The notes below the pieces were generated by a model, which was not told the origin of the DNA, searched no databases, and worked only from the letters and a program-made list of their open reading frames with translations. A DNA stretch of 51,477 nucleotides. Origin: Anaerolineae bacterium (GTDB taxonomy: Bacteria; Chloroflexota; Anaerolineae; Aggregatilineales; Phototrophicaceae). The stretch's first letter is position 1, and every line of letters starts with the position of its first letter. Where the stretch lies: NCBI GenBank assembly GCA_026645945.1, contig JAPKMO010000019.1, forward strand, positions 1 through 51,477, read 5' to 3'. Positions 33,328 to 40,847 of this stretch are shown one piece after another. The position numbers and the translations under genes are program-made.

Positions 33328-34743
33328 ATGACACAAACCAGAAGCCTCCCGGACAAGCTGCTGCTCGCTGTTACCCGGCTGACCTCTAAAACATGGCCCG
33401 TTGCCAGGCATATTTTCCCGGAAAAGCTGGAGATTGACGATAACCGGGCGCTGTGGGTGAGCCAGACGCCCGACTATCGGCCCGGCGCGCCGCTTCGCGC
33501 CAATATCAGCGCCGACCTGGTGATTATCGGCGGCGGGTTTACCGGTGTCTCGACCGCTTACCATTTCAGCCGCCGCTATCCCGAAAAGCGTGTTGTTTTG
33601 CTGGAGGCGAAATCGCTGGCAAATGGGGCCAGCGGGCGCAACGGCGGTATGCTGCTTAACTGGCTGCCCAGTATGTACGGGTATGATCTCGAAATGACCC
33701 GGCGTATTTATCAGATGACCCATGCCGGTATTCAAATGATTGCGGACATCATCCAGCGCCATCAGCTCCCGGTGAGCTATCGAATAGACGGCACCTTGGC
33801 CGTTTATACCGATCCGCGCCGCGCCCAAGCCGCACAGCAGGAAACCGAACTGCACCGTCAAATCGGCATTCCCACGTGCTTTCTTGATACAAGTGATTTA
33901 AAACAAAAACTGGATTTGCAGGGCGTGTATGGGGCCGTTTTTGACCCCAACTCCGGCCAGATCAACGGGGCGCAGTTGGTTCGTTCGCTCCGCCCTGTGC
34001 TTCAGGAACAGGGTGTGGAAATTTACGAACAAACGCCTGTACTGGCGATTCAGGAAGGCGCGGCGCTGACGCTGAAAACGCCGGATGCCGAGGTCAAAAC
34101 AAAAGCGGTTGTTCTGGCAACCAATGGGTATACCGGCAAACTGGGGTATTTTCAGGATGCCGTTTTCCCGCTGCACGCGCATATTTTCGCTACAGCGCCT
34201 TTGAACCCGGCGCAGTTGGAGCGGCTGGGCTGGCGAGAAACTGCCGGTTATTCGGACGATCTGGATCGTATCGCCTATTCAAGCCTGACCCGTGAGGGGC
34301 ATATCGTCTTTGGGGGTGGAAGCAATCAGGCGTACACCTATCTTTTCAGGAATCGTACCAGCTGCCCTAATACGCTTTATTCTACGAAAACCACTTTCGA
34401 CAAACTCGCGCGGACGATGCAGGGTTATCTGCCGGACAGCGTAAATCTGCCCATTGCACATCGCTGGACGGGGACGTTAGGGCTGACGCTCGACCGTAAG
34501 CCGCTTATCGGCGTGCGCGGCGAACGGCGTAATATCTACTACGCCGTCGGTTACAGTGGGCATGGGATCACACTGGCAAATGTCGCCGGGCAGATTTTGA
34601 CCGATTTATATTCAGGCGATGACGAACGCTGGCGCGGTTTTCCTTTCTATCAGGCGGCGCCCATACCTATCCCACCGGAGCCTTTCCGCTGGCTTGGGTA
34701 TCACCTGTTTGTGCGTTTAACCGGGCGCTCGCCGAGACTGTAA
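33328..34743 (+). CDS. FAD-dependent amine/amino-acid oxidoreductase (DAO family)
   Basis: Flavoprotein of 471 residues, similar in layout to gamma-glutamylputrescine oxidase (PuuB) and other DAO-family enzymes; oxidises a secondary or primary amine with release of an aldehyde or keto acid. FAD dinucleotide fold: VIIGGGFTGVSTAYHFSRR (GGGFTG 68-73) with the acidic end of strand 2 in VVLLEAKS and the DAO motif NGASGRNGGMLLNW. The C-terminal FAD closure is YYAVGYSGHGITLANVAG. No signal peptide or TM segment. AGGA precedes the ATG. The substrate is unknown; the neighbouring minus-strand dehydrogenase at 35702 also fits amino-acid or polyamine breakdown. Confidence 0.85.
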   Translation: MTQTRSLPDKLLLAVTRLTSKTWPVARHIFPEKLEIDDNRALWVSQTPDYRPGAPLRANISADLVIIGGGFTGVSTAYHFSRRYPEKRVVLLEAKSLANGASGRNGGMLLNWLPSMYGYDLEMTRRIYQMTHAGIQMIADIIQRHQLPVSYRIDGTLAVYTDPRRAQAAQQETELHRQIGIPTCFLDTSDLKQKLDLQGVYGAVFDPNSGQINGAQLVRSLRPVLQEQGVEIYEQTPVLAIQEGAALTLKTPDAEVKTKAVVLATNGYTGKLGYFQDAVFPLHAHIFATAPLNPAQLERLGWRETAGYSDDLDRIAYSSLTREGHIVFGGGSNQAYTYLFRNRTSCPNTLYSTKTTFDKLARTMQGYLPDSVNLPIAHRWTGTLGLTLDRKPLIGVRGERRNIYYAVGYSGHGITLANVAGQILTDLYSGDDERWRGFPFYQAAPIPIPPEPFRWLGYHLFVRLTGRSPRL

Positions 34744-34751
34744 CCAGAAAC

Positions 34752-34780
34752 CTGCCCGGCGTGAGCGCAGCGCCGGGCAG
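34752..34780. terminator. Hairpin between convergent genes
   Basis: Perfect 10-bp stem CTGCCCGGCG/CGCCGGGCAG with a 9-nt loop, lying 5-8 bp from both stop codons. No good T-run on either side. Confidence 0.5.
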
Positions 34781-34785
34781 AAAAC

Positions 34786-35211
34786 TTACGAATTTTGCGA
34801 GGCCGCGTAACCCCCCAGCGGTTTAATACGCGGCCAGATCAAAACAGCGAACAGCACGACAGCCCCCAGCATTAACAGTCGCCCGATGAGCATCGGCGCT
34901 GCCAGCACGAACCATCCGCCCAGGCCGGTCAACACAACACCGCTGTTCAGCAGGGCGAAACTCCACCAGCCTAAATGCGCCCGGCCATAACGGTTCTTGC
35001 CGCTAAAACGCGGCAGTATCCAGAAGGCGATACCCATTACAAACTGTATTGTCCAGCCGAAGATCATCAATTCGATGTGCGGGTTGAACAGCTTCCATGT
35101 CCAGTCATAAATCGGGATGCCTTTGTGGTGCAAAATCAACGCGCCGAACAAAAACCCGATCCCCATGTGAGCGAGCGAAGCGCGCACCAGCCAGACACTC
35201 AATTTAGGCAT
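34786..35211 (-). CDS. Four-helix membrane protein, haem-copper oxidase subunit I-like (second of pair)
   Basis: A 141-residue protein made of four TM helices. The segment PHIELMIFGWTIQFVMGIAFWILPRFS between helices 2 and 3 (given here in parts: PHIELMIFGWT, QFVMGIAFWILPRFS) resembles the haem-ligand helices of cbb3/NorB oxidase subunit I and NnrS, with His in HIELM. It lacks the full 12-helix core, so it is not an oxidase by itself. It starts 2 bp after the stop of the homologous gene at 35214, and both have the H(x4-5)GW...QxxMGxxxWxxP pattern. Likely function: haem binding or partner of an oxidase (inference). Confidence 0.7.
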   Translation of the reverse strand: MPKLSVWLVRASLAHMGIGFLFGALILHHKGIPIYDWTWKLFNPHIELMIFGWTIQFVMGIAFWILPRFSGKNRYGRAHLGWWSFALLNSGVVLTGLGGWFVLAAPMLIGRLLMLGAVVLFAVLIWPRIKPLGGYAASQNS

Positions 35212-35213
35212 GA

Positions 35214-35633
35214 TTATCGTTCCTTAATTCGCCCCCAGGTGTTGATGATGAAGCCCCAGCCCGCCAGCAGCAGAAACAGCGAAGCCGCTGCCAGCATCCA
35301 GCCGAGGCCCGCCTGCGGCGCGAGAACCACTGCCGGTTCGCCGACGGCGCGTAAAACCATTCCGATGTTGAGCAGAACCAACACCGCCCAACCGAGCCAT
35401 TCCCTGCCGCGCGGTTTTTCCTTCGAGTATTTGGGGAACATCCAGTAACCCACACCCATGATGATTTGTGTCACCCAGCCGATGAACAGAAAGTGCAGGT
35501 ACACCGGGCGCAGCACTTGCAGGCTGGCCGACCAACCCATAACGGGCTGGGCCAGCAGCAGTGCCGCCATCGTCAGGCCGCCGACGAAGTACAGCATTCC
35601 AAGTTTGATGAACCAGCGTGACAGTGTTGGCAT
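35214..35633 (-). CDS. Four-helix membrane protein, haem-copper oxidase subunit I-like (first of pair)
   Basis: A 139-residue, four-TM paralogue of the next gene. The shared core reads HFLFIGWVTQIIMGVGYWMFPKYS, here split as HFLFIGWVTQ and IIMGVGYWMFPKYS, followed by a basic KEKPRGRE loop. A conserved His and the Trp/Pro positions match the partner. A GGAGG lies 14 nt before the ATG, longer than ideal spacing. It begins 68 bp after the dehydrogenase gene at 35702, so the three may be co-transcribed. The pair probably forms a heterodimer equivalent to part of a longer membrane protein. Confidence 0.7.
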   Translation of the reverse strand: MPTLSRWFIKLGMLYFVGGLTMAALLLAQPVMGWSASLQVLRPVYLHFLFIGWVTQIIMGVGYWMFPKYSKEKPRGREWLGWAVLVLLNIGMVLRAVGEPAVVLAPQAGLGWMLAAASLFLLLAGWGFIINTWGRIKER

Positions 35634-35701
35634 TTACGAATTAAAATCCTCCCTGGTTATGATATTTGCCGGCAGCTGCCAGGAATACCGGGCCGGTTTG
35701 C

Positions 35702-36907
35702 TCAGGCGGGCGGCGCCGCAGCCGCCTCTCCCCACTGTTCCGTGAGGTGGAAACCCCGCCGGCGCACTTCTTCCAGAAAGCGCGTCGCCGAAACAGCTTT
35801 TTCCAGCGGCCACACGCCGGGCGGAATCGCGCCCTGGGCGATGAACTGGGCCATGATGGCTGCGTGCCAGCCGGTTAGCCGTTCCATCGCCGTAAAGCCG
35901 GTTTCCGCGTCGTAGCGGTCAACCAGATCAATTGTCAGCGAAAGGTCTTTGCCGTCCTTTTCGCCTGTGCCTTTAGCCCGCATCACGCAGATGTCAATCA
36001 CGCGCTTGACCTCGATGCCTGGCGCCAGCAGGGCATGATACACCTGGCGCGGGTTGACGGTCAGGCCGGGTGCGACCGTTAGCGGCTCCTCACGGAACAG
36101 GCCCAGGTCTTTGAAGGCTTTAAACTGGCGGTAATGGCCCGGATACCGCAGCGTTTTGTTTTCGTAGACCTGCAAGACCCCCTCGTAGGTATAAGGCACG
36201 GTGGATGTGCCGCCAGATGTAACGAATGCCTCCAGTGTGCCGATGCCCTCGAATTCCAGAAATTCCGGTTCGGTCAGGGCATCCACCGGCGTGACCACGC
36301 CACCGCGCAGAACCAGCGCCTGGCCGTCGTACTCGTTGGTCAGGCCGTTGATGTGGAAAGAACACTGATACCCCCAGGGTTCGGGTGGGTTTTGGGGCAG
36401 GCCGCCGTCCCACAGCCGCACTTCGCGCGGGACTGCGCCGCGCGCCTGAAGCTGCTCGATGGCGTAAACTCCGAGCGTGTTGTTCATACCCGGCCCCATG
36501 CCGCAGTCGGGGACAACCGTGATGCCGGCAGCGCGCGCTTCATCGCTCATGCTGATCTGCTTGAGCGTCGTGCCGGTGTGGCCGCCCAGGTCAACCATGC
36601 TGGCGCGCGCCTCGATGGCCGCCCGCATACAGTCGAGGATGAACACAAACGGCACAGCGCACAGGAACACATCAACCGATTTGAGCTGTTCGACCAGCGC
36701 ATGGTGGTCGCGCACGTCAACCTGTGCGGCGGTCGCCGATTCGCGCCCGATCAGGTGGTTGATGCGTTGGGCAGCCTGTACGGCTGCTTCATGATTCGCA
36801 TCCATCAGCAGAATACCGGCAGCGTTTCCCCACCTCGCCATGTCATAGGCCGCAGCCACGCCCTGGCGTCCTGCCCCAACGACGGCATATTGATATTGTT
36901 CGGTCAT
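35702..36907 (-). CDS. Saccharopine dehydrogenase-family oxidoreductase (lysine 6-dehydrogenase-like)
   Basis: NAD(P)-dependent enzyme of amino-acid metabolism, 401 residues. The N-terminal Rossmann fold has VVGAGRQGVAAAYDMA (9-24) and a family-typical VDVRDHHALVEQLKSVDVFLCAVPF. The central motif VDLGGHTG and CGMGPGMNNTLGVYAIE are characteristic of the saccharopine/lysine 6-dehydrogenase group, and the substrate domain has EYDGQALVLRGG. It may convert lysine to the semialdehyde or reverse a related reductive amination; the exact substrate cannot be read. The leader contains a tandem direct repeat and a 20-bp dyad, suggesting specific regulation. AAAGGA precedes the ATG. Confidence 0.85.
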   Translation of the reverse strand: MTEQYQYAVVGAGRQGVAAAYDMARWGNAAGILLMDANHEAAVQAAQRINHLIGRESATAAQVDVRDHHALVEQLKSVDVFLCAVPFVFILDCMRAAIEARASMVDLGGHTGTTLKQISMSDEARAAGITVVPDCGMGPGMNNTLGVYAIEQLQARGAVPREVRLWDGGLPQNPPEPWGYQCSFHINGLTNEYDGQALVLRGGVVTPVDALTEPEFLEFEGIGTLEAFVTSGGTSTVPYTYEGVLQVYENKTLRYPGHYRQFKAFKDLGLFREEPLTVAPGLTVNPRQVYHALLAPGIEVKRVIDICVMRAKGTGEKDGKDLSLTIDLVDRYDAETGFTAMERLTGWHAAIMAQFIAQGAIPPGVWPLEKAVSATRFLEEVRRRGFHLTEQWGEAAAAPPA

Positions 36908-36917
36908 TGAATAATCC

Positions 36918-36976
36918 TTTGGTGTTAAAAATTATCTCGCTTTGGTGCGCGTTAAAGATTATCTGCACAGATGATC
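36918..36976 (-). promoter_or_regulatory. Tandem direct repeat and dyad in the leader of the dehydrogenase gene
   Basis: GTTAAAAATTATCT (36924-36937) and GTTAAAGATTATCT (36951-36964) are 13/14 identical with a 27-bp period, each flanked by CTTTGGTG. Overlapping the second is an inverted repeat at 36957-36976, GAT-n-ATCTG-n2-CAGAT-n-ATC (8 of 10 pairs). The arrangement suits a cooperative DNA-binding regulator. Confidence 0.45.
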
Positions 36977-37023
36977 GCTAACTCCGGCGTTTCGATCTTT
37001 GTCGGGTATTTTAAACCAGTAGG

Positions 37024-37281
37024 TCATGCGGCGGCACTGCCGATGCGGTGAAATACCTCCTCGTCGTCGGTCGCGTCACCATAGACGACAATCGCGGCTT
37101 TGAGGCCGCAGCGGGTACACAGGTCGTTAACCGGGATAACATGACTTGTTTCCGGTGTCAAGCAATTTTCACAAACCGCCAGTCCAACAAAAGGCCGAGT
37201 TTGTCCCCATCGTTCGGCAGGCGTGGATTCGGTCTTTCGTTCGTTGTTCCTGATGTCGTTTAGCCGGACAATCTTAAACAT
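37024..37281 (-). CDS. Small zinc-ribbon protein
   Basis: An 85-residue protein with two knuckles, Cys37-x2-Cys40 (CENC) and Cys55-x2-Cys58 (CTRC), 14 residues apart, matching a rubredoxin-like zinc ribbon. The C-terminal part (AAIVVYGDATDDEEVFHRI) is short and mixed. No other domain. It diverges from the berberine-bridge-type gene with only 27 bp between start codons. It may be a regulator or adaptor; small size and lack of a clear SD make it less certain than its neighbours. Confidence 0.6.
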   Translation of the reverse strand: MFKIVRLNDIRNNERKTESTPAERWGQTRPFVGLAVCENCLTPETSHVIPVNDLCTRCGLKAAIVVYGDATDDEEVFHRIGSAAA

Positions 37282-37308
37282 GCTTCGACAGTCAAGGAGA
37301 GGGCAAAC

Positions 37309-38718
37309 ATGTCACTCGTAAACGGCAGTTTCATTGGGACCCACGCTCTGCCGCAGAACCTATCCATCCCGCAGCTGCGCGCCGATATGAAGGGGCGGGT
37401 CATCACACCGGAGGACGCCGATTACGATGCCGTGCGAATCGGCCTGAGCCGTGATGCTGTACGCCGCCCGGCGCTGATTGTTCGTCCTGTGGATGCTTTC
37501 GACGTATCGCGGGTTGTATCGCTGGCGCGCGAGACGGGTATGGAACTGGCGATTCGCAGCGGCGGCCACAGCCTGGCGGGATTCAGCACCTCGGAAGGCG
37601 GCATTGTGCTGGACCTTTCGTTGATGAAGGGTCTGGAAATTAACGTTGAGGAGCGTACCGCATGGGCCGAGGCCGGTTTAACTGCGGGCGAATACACCTT
37701 CGCGGCGGCAAAATACGGCCTGGCAACCGGCTTCGGTGATGCGGCGTCGGTCGGCCTCGGCGGGCTGACCACCGGCGGCGGTATCGGCTATCTTGTCCGC
37801 AAGTACGGTCTGACCATTGACAGTCTGCTGGCCGCCAGGGTGGTAACTGCCGACGGCGAAATTCGCTACACAGATGCGGAAACTCATCCTGACCTATTCT
37901 GGGCGATTCGGGGCGGCGGCGGCAACTTTGGCGTGGTGACGCATTTCAAGTTCCGCCTGCATGAAGTGGATACCATCGTCGGCGGGATGCTCATTCTACC
38001 CGCAGCACCGGAAGTTATCTCCTCGTTTGCTGCCAAAGCCGAGGCCGCACCAGACGAACTTTCGACCATCGCCAACATCATGCCTGCGCCGCCGATGCCC
38101 TTCATCCCGGCGGAATATCACGGGCAAATGGTCGTGCTGGCGATGATGGTCTACACGGGTGATGTGGATGAAGGTCTGCGCGTGGTTGCGCCCTTCCGCG
38201 AACTGGCCGAACCCATCGTAGACATGATCGGGCCAATGCCTTATCCCCAAATTTACCTGCCTGAAGACCCCAACTATCAACCGGCAGCGGCGGTGCGTTC
38301 AAAGTTCATTGATAATCTCGACGAACGCGCAGCGCAGATTATGCTGGATCACCTCCGCGCTTCAACCGCACCGATGTCTATCGTGCAGTTCCGCGTGCTG
38401 GGCGGCGCGATGGCCCGCGTACCCGCCGACGCGACTGCATTCGCGCATCGTTCGGGCCGCATTATGGTGACTTTCATCATTGAGTATGTAAACCGCGACG
38501 AGGCCGCCACTCATAATGCCTGGGTCGCCGGCGCTATGGCCGATCTTGCTCAGGGCGATGGCTCGGTGTATGTCAACTTTTTGGCGGACGAAGGGGAAGC
38601 GCGCGTGCGTGATGCTTATCCCAATGTAACCTGGGAGCGGCTGGCGGCGATCAAAGCGAAGTACGACCCAACCAACCTTTTCCGCCGCAATCAGAACATC
38701 GCGCCGAAGGCCGAATAA
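37309..38718 (+). CDS. FAD-linked oxidase of the berberine bridge enzyme family
   Basis: Flavin oxidase of 469 residues (PCMH-type FAD domain plus C-terminal BBE segment). His87 in RSGGHSLAG is the residue that carries the covalent 8-alpha-histidyl FAD. The cysteine used for the second (6-S-cysteinyl) link in bicovalent members is not present in the GDAASVGLGGLTTGGG segment, so a mono-covalent flavin is expected. The BBE tail is RLAAIKAKYDPTNLFRRNQNI (given in part: KYDPTNLFRRNQNI). No signal peptide, so cytoplasmic. The substrate could be an oligosaccharide, alcohol or secondary metabolite. GGAGAGG precedes the ATG. Confidence 0.88.
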   Translation: MSLVNGSFIGTHALPQNLSIPQLRADMKGRVITPEDADYDAVRIGLSRDAVRRPALIVRPVDAFDVSRVVSLARETGMELAIRSGGHSLAGFSTSEGGIVLDLSLMKGLEINVEERTAWAEAGLTAGEYTFAAAKYGLATGFGDAASVGLGGLTTGGGIGYLVRKYGLTIDSLLAARVVTADGEIRYTDAETHPDLFWAIRGGGGNFGVVTHFKFRLHEVDTIVGGMLILPAAPEVISSFAAKAEAAPDELSTIANIMPAPPMPFIPAEYHGQMVVLAMMVYTGDVDEGLRVVAPFRELAEPIVDMIGPMPYPQIYLPEDPNYQPAAAVRSKFIDNLDERAAQIMLDHLRASTAPMSIVQFRVLGGAMARVPADATAFAHRSGRIMVTFIIEYVNRDEAATHNAWVAGAMADLAQGDGSVYVNFLADEGEARVRDAYPNVTWERLAAIKAKYDPTNLFRRNQNIAPKAE

Positions 38719-38823
38719 ACCTCAGCAAGCAGGCGGGCAGGGCTTATCGCGCCTTGCTCGCCATTGCGATTCACCGGAATGCGGCGAAAAGGCGAACGTT
38801 CAGAACGGAGATTGTTCTCTCAC

Positions 38824-38875
38824 TTGACAGAATTCAGAAGGAGTGATAAATTGATTATGATGCTAACGATTAGCA
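38824..38875 (+). promoter_or_regulatory. marR promoter with overlapping palindromic operator
   Basis: -35 TTGACA (38824-38829, exact), 17-bp spacer, -10 TAAATT (38847-38852). The predicted start, near 38859, is covered by the perfect palindrome TGCTAA-CGA-TTAGCA (38861-38875), 13 bp before the marR start codon. MarR-family proteins usually bind such sites at their own promoters. Confidence 0.75.
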
Positions 38876-38887
38876 AGCGAATGAACG

Positions 38888-39322
38888 ATGACCGATAGAG
38901 TCAGTTTAGACGATTGGCAGCTTCTCGCGCAGGTCAGCCAGGTATTTCGCAGCGTTTCCGATGCTTTTACCGATCAGGTTGATATACCGCGCGGACAGGC
39001 GGCCGTGTTGTGTGTGATTGCCAGAGAGGATGGCCTAACGCAGTCGGAAATCGCCGAAAGGCTCTCGGTGCAGGGTGCGACTGTTACCAACATGCTGCAG
39101 CGGCTAGAGGAAGCGGGGCTGGTGATTCGCCGGCGCGACCCGGAAGATAACCGTCTGGTGCGCGTCTACCTGACGGAAGCCGGACTTGAGAAAGAACTTT
39201 CGCTTAACGCGCAGCTTGGCAGTATGCAGGAATTGATTTTTAAAGGTATCGGCGAAACAGAGCGCGCCGTTCTGCGGCGGCAGCTGCAGCAGATCATCGA
39301 AAATATAACCGGCAAAAACTGA
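38888..39322 (+). CDS. MarR-family transcriptional regulator
   Basis: A 144-residue dimeric winged-helix repressor. The DNA-binding region is LTQSEIAERLSVQGATVTNMLQRLEEAGLVIRRRDPEDNRLVRVYLT, here noted as the helix pair LTQSEIAERLSVQG and ATVTNMLQRLEEAGL (about 50-80) with wing DPEDNRLVRVYLT (84-96). N- and C-terminal helices form the dimer interface. No cysteine near the N-terminus of the YodB/CatR type is evident. The perfect palindrome upstream suggests autorepression, and the dioxygenase-like gene 115 bp downstream is the likely co-regulated target. MarR regulators next to CatE-like enzymes are known from quinone/catechol response systems such as Bacillus MhqR/YodB. Confidence 0.9.
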   Translation: MTDRVSLDDWQLLAQVSQVFRSVSDAFTDQVDIPRGQAAVLCVIAREDGLTQSEIAERLSVQGATVTNMLQRLEEAGLVIRRRDPEDNRLVRVYLTEAGLEKELSLNAQLGSMQELIFKGIGETERAVLRRQLQQIIENITGKN

Positions 39323-39437
39323 TTTTTTACCCGGTTCGCGGATGCGCTGGTCAATGAATTTGGGGAGATGCTGTTTTTTAATCGCTGCTTTATTGGAAGA
39401 AGTGGTCAGCCTGGAGGGATGTTAGAAAGGATAATCT

Positions 39438-40340
39438 ATGTCAACCTCGATACAACCGGAAACAACTGTAACCCCGACTATCCATCCGGCGACACGGCTC
39501 GGCCACGTTCACTACACCGCCGCTAATCTTGACCGCCAGATCGCTTTCTACCGGGATATCCTGGGCTTCAAGCTGCATTGGCGTGAGGGCGCGTCGGCGG
39601 GTTTAGGCGCCGGAAATGAAGATTTGCTCCGGCTGACGGAACTGCCCAGTGCGCGGCGGGCGAGGGGGACAACCGGCCTCTACCACACCGCTTTCCTCGT
39701 ACCCACCCGATGGGAACTGGCGCACCTGCTTAAACGCATTGCCGAGACGCAAACACCCATCCAGGGCATGACCAATCATGGCACGCATTATGCGATTTAT
39801 TTGCCTGATGCCGAGGGCAACGGCATCGAATTGGCCTGGGATTTTCCGAAGGATCGCTGGCCGAAAACCCTCGCCGAGATGCTGCAAAACCATCGCGGTT
39901 TGTATCCGCAGGAGGTATTTCGCGCGTTAGATGAAAATTCTGCGCCGTGGGAAGGCCTGAGCGTAGATACAAAGGTGGGGCATGTGCATCTGCACGTCTC
40001 GCGGCTTGGCCCGACCGATCATTTTTACCGGGAGGTTCTTGGTTTTGAGATTCCCTGGGACCTTACCGGGGCGCCCCGCGAGTTTGCGGAGACGGCCATC
40101 TTTTTTGCTGCCGGCGGCTACCATCATCACATTGGCACGAATGTATGGCATGGTGTTGGCGCGCCGCCTCCGCCTGCCGACGCGACAGGGCTGCGATATT
40201 ACACGATCCTTCTGCCCGATGAAGATGCGCTGGCACAGGTCGTCAACCGCCTGACCCAGGCCGGCATTGCAGCCGAACGCCAGGGCGCCGGCGTGCTGGT
40301 GCATGATCCCGCCCGGAATGGGGTGCTGCTGACATATTAA
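39438..40340 (+). CDS. Two-domain VOC dioxygenase (catechol 2,3-dioxygenase CatE-like)
   Basis: A 300-residue metalloenzyme with two vicinal-oxygen-chelate domains (19-135 and 168-300). Repeated motifs: LGHVHYTAANLDRQIAFYRD and VGHVHLHVSRLGPTDHFYRE open the domains, and metal-ligand positions include the His of GHVH, the Glu of NGIELAWD and the YHHHIGTNVW segment. This layout matches Bacillus CatE (ring-cleaving, thiol-dependent quinone/catechol detoxification). GAAAGGA precedes the ATG. Together with MarR it is likely to respond to an aromatic or quinone stress (inference). A ring-cleavage substrate cannot be named. Confidence 0.85.
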   Translation: MSTSIQPETTVTPTIHPATRLGHVHYTAANLDRQIAFYRDILGFKLHWREGASAGLGAGNEDLLRLTELPSARRARGTTGLYHTAFLVPTRWELAHLLKRIAETQTPIQGMTNHGTHYAIYLPDAEGNGIELAWDFPKDRWPKTLAEMLQNHRGLYPQEVFRALDENSAPWEGLSVDTKVGHVHLHVSRLGPTDHFYREVLGFEIPWDLTGAPREFAETAIFFAAGGYHHHIGTNVWHGVGAPPPPADATGLRYYTILLPDEDALAQVVNRLTQAGIAAERQGAGVLVHDPARNGVLLTY

Positions 40341-40353
40341 TTGAAATATTAAT

Positions 40354-40462
40354 GGATAAACCCATCAGACTGTGCCTGACTCTGAGTGGACAGCGGGCTT
40401 CAGCCCGCTGCCAGTGCGCTAAAGCCTCACTGTCTCTCAGGCTCATTTTTTTCCGTTTATCC
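40354..40462 (-). repeat. Dispersed two-hairpin repeat, copy C
   Basis: 109 bp with inverted ends TGGATAAAC/GTTTATCCA (counting one base outside each boundary). It is the reverse complement of copy B, including the AATGAGCCTGAG core and the GCGGGCT/AGCCCGC hairpin at 40392-40409; the second hairpin (CAGTGCGCT region) is partly decayed. It begins 14 bp after the stop of the dioxygenase gene. Confidence 0.85.
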
Positions 40463-40494
40463 ATAAGTTCGGACGCAAGTGCAGCCGCGTGACA

Positions 40495-40525
40495 AAAAGG
40501 CCGCCGAATTTTCCGGCGGCCTTTT
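40495..40525. terminator. Bidirectional intrinsic terminator
   Basis: Stem GGCCGCCG/CGGCGGCC (40499-40506 and 40514-40521) with a 7-nt loop, flanked by AAAA and TTTT so that both strands end in a U-run. It terminates the BNR-moaD operon from the right and anything passing repeat copy C from the left. Confidence 0.85.
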
Positions 40526-40550
40526 GCTCATTTATGCCTGACAGCGCGGT

Positions 40551-40847
40551 TTACCCACCCGCCATCGCGCCGATAATACGAAAAGGCTGTTTGCCGGCTG
40601 CGACATCCGGCGGCACAGGTACGTCCGCCGGTTCGTGGGAAAGATCCTCTCCGCAAGCGAAAAAGCGGATAAAGGGGCGGCGCTCCCTGGTCGCTGCATC
40701 GCGGATCGTGCCGCGCAGCATGGGATAAGCCGCCTCTAACGCATCCAGAATCGCGCGCTGGGTGATTGGTTCATCCACCTGTAGTTCAACTGGGCCGGCC
40801 ACTTGAGCCAGCACGCGCAGGTGTGTGGGCAGCGTCACCTGGATCAT
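40551..40847 (-). CDS. MoaD/ThiS-like ubiquitin-fold protein
   Basis: A 98-residue beta-grasp protein ending in Gly-Gly (GAMAGG), the residue pair that MoaD/ThiS proteins use for adenylation and thiocarboxylation. The internal pattern [23 protein letters not shown] and [10 protein letters not shown] fits MoaD. The start at 40847 overlaps the BNR gene stop codon (ATGA), so translation is coupled. No moaE, thiF or other molybdopterin/thiamine gene is nearby; a link with the BNR protein is indicated only by the coupling. It could act as a sulfur carrier or as a protein modifier. Confidence 0.85.
   Translation of the reverse strand: MIQVTLPTHLRVLAQVAGPVELQVDEPITQRAILDALEAAYPMLRGTIRDAATRERRPFIRFFACGEDLSHEPADVPVPPDVAAGKQPFRIIGAMAGG

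Noticed and set aside
38719-38820. Terminator after the berberine-bridge-type gene
   Set aside because: AGCAAGCAGGCG and CGCGCCTTGCT pair only imperfectly and no T-run follows.
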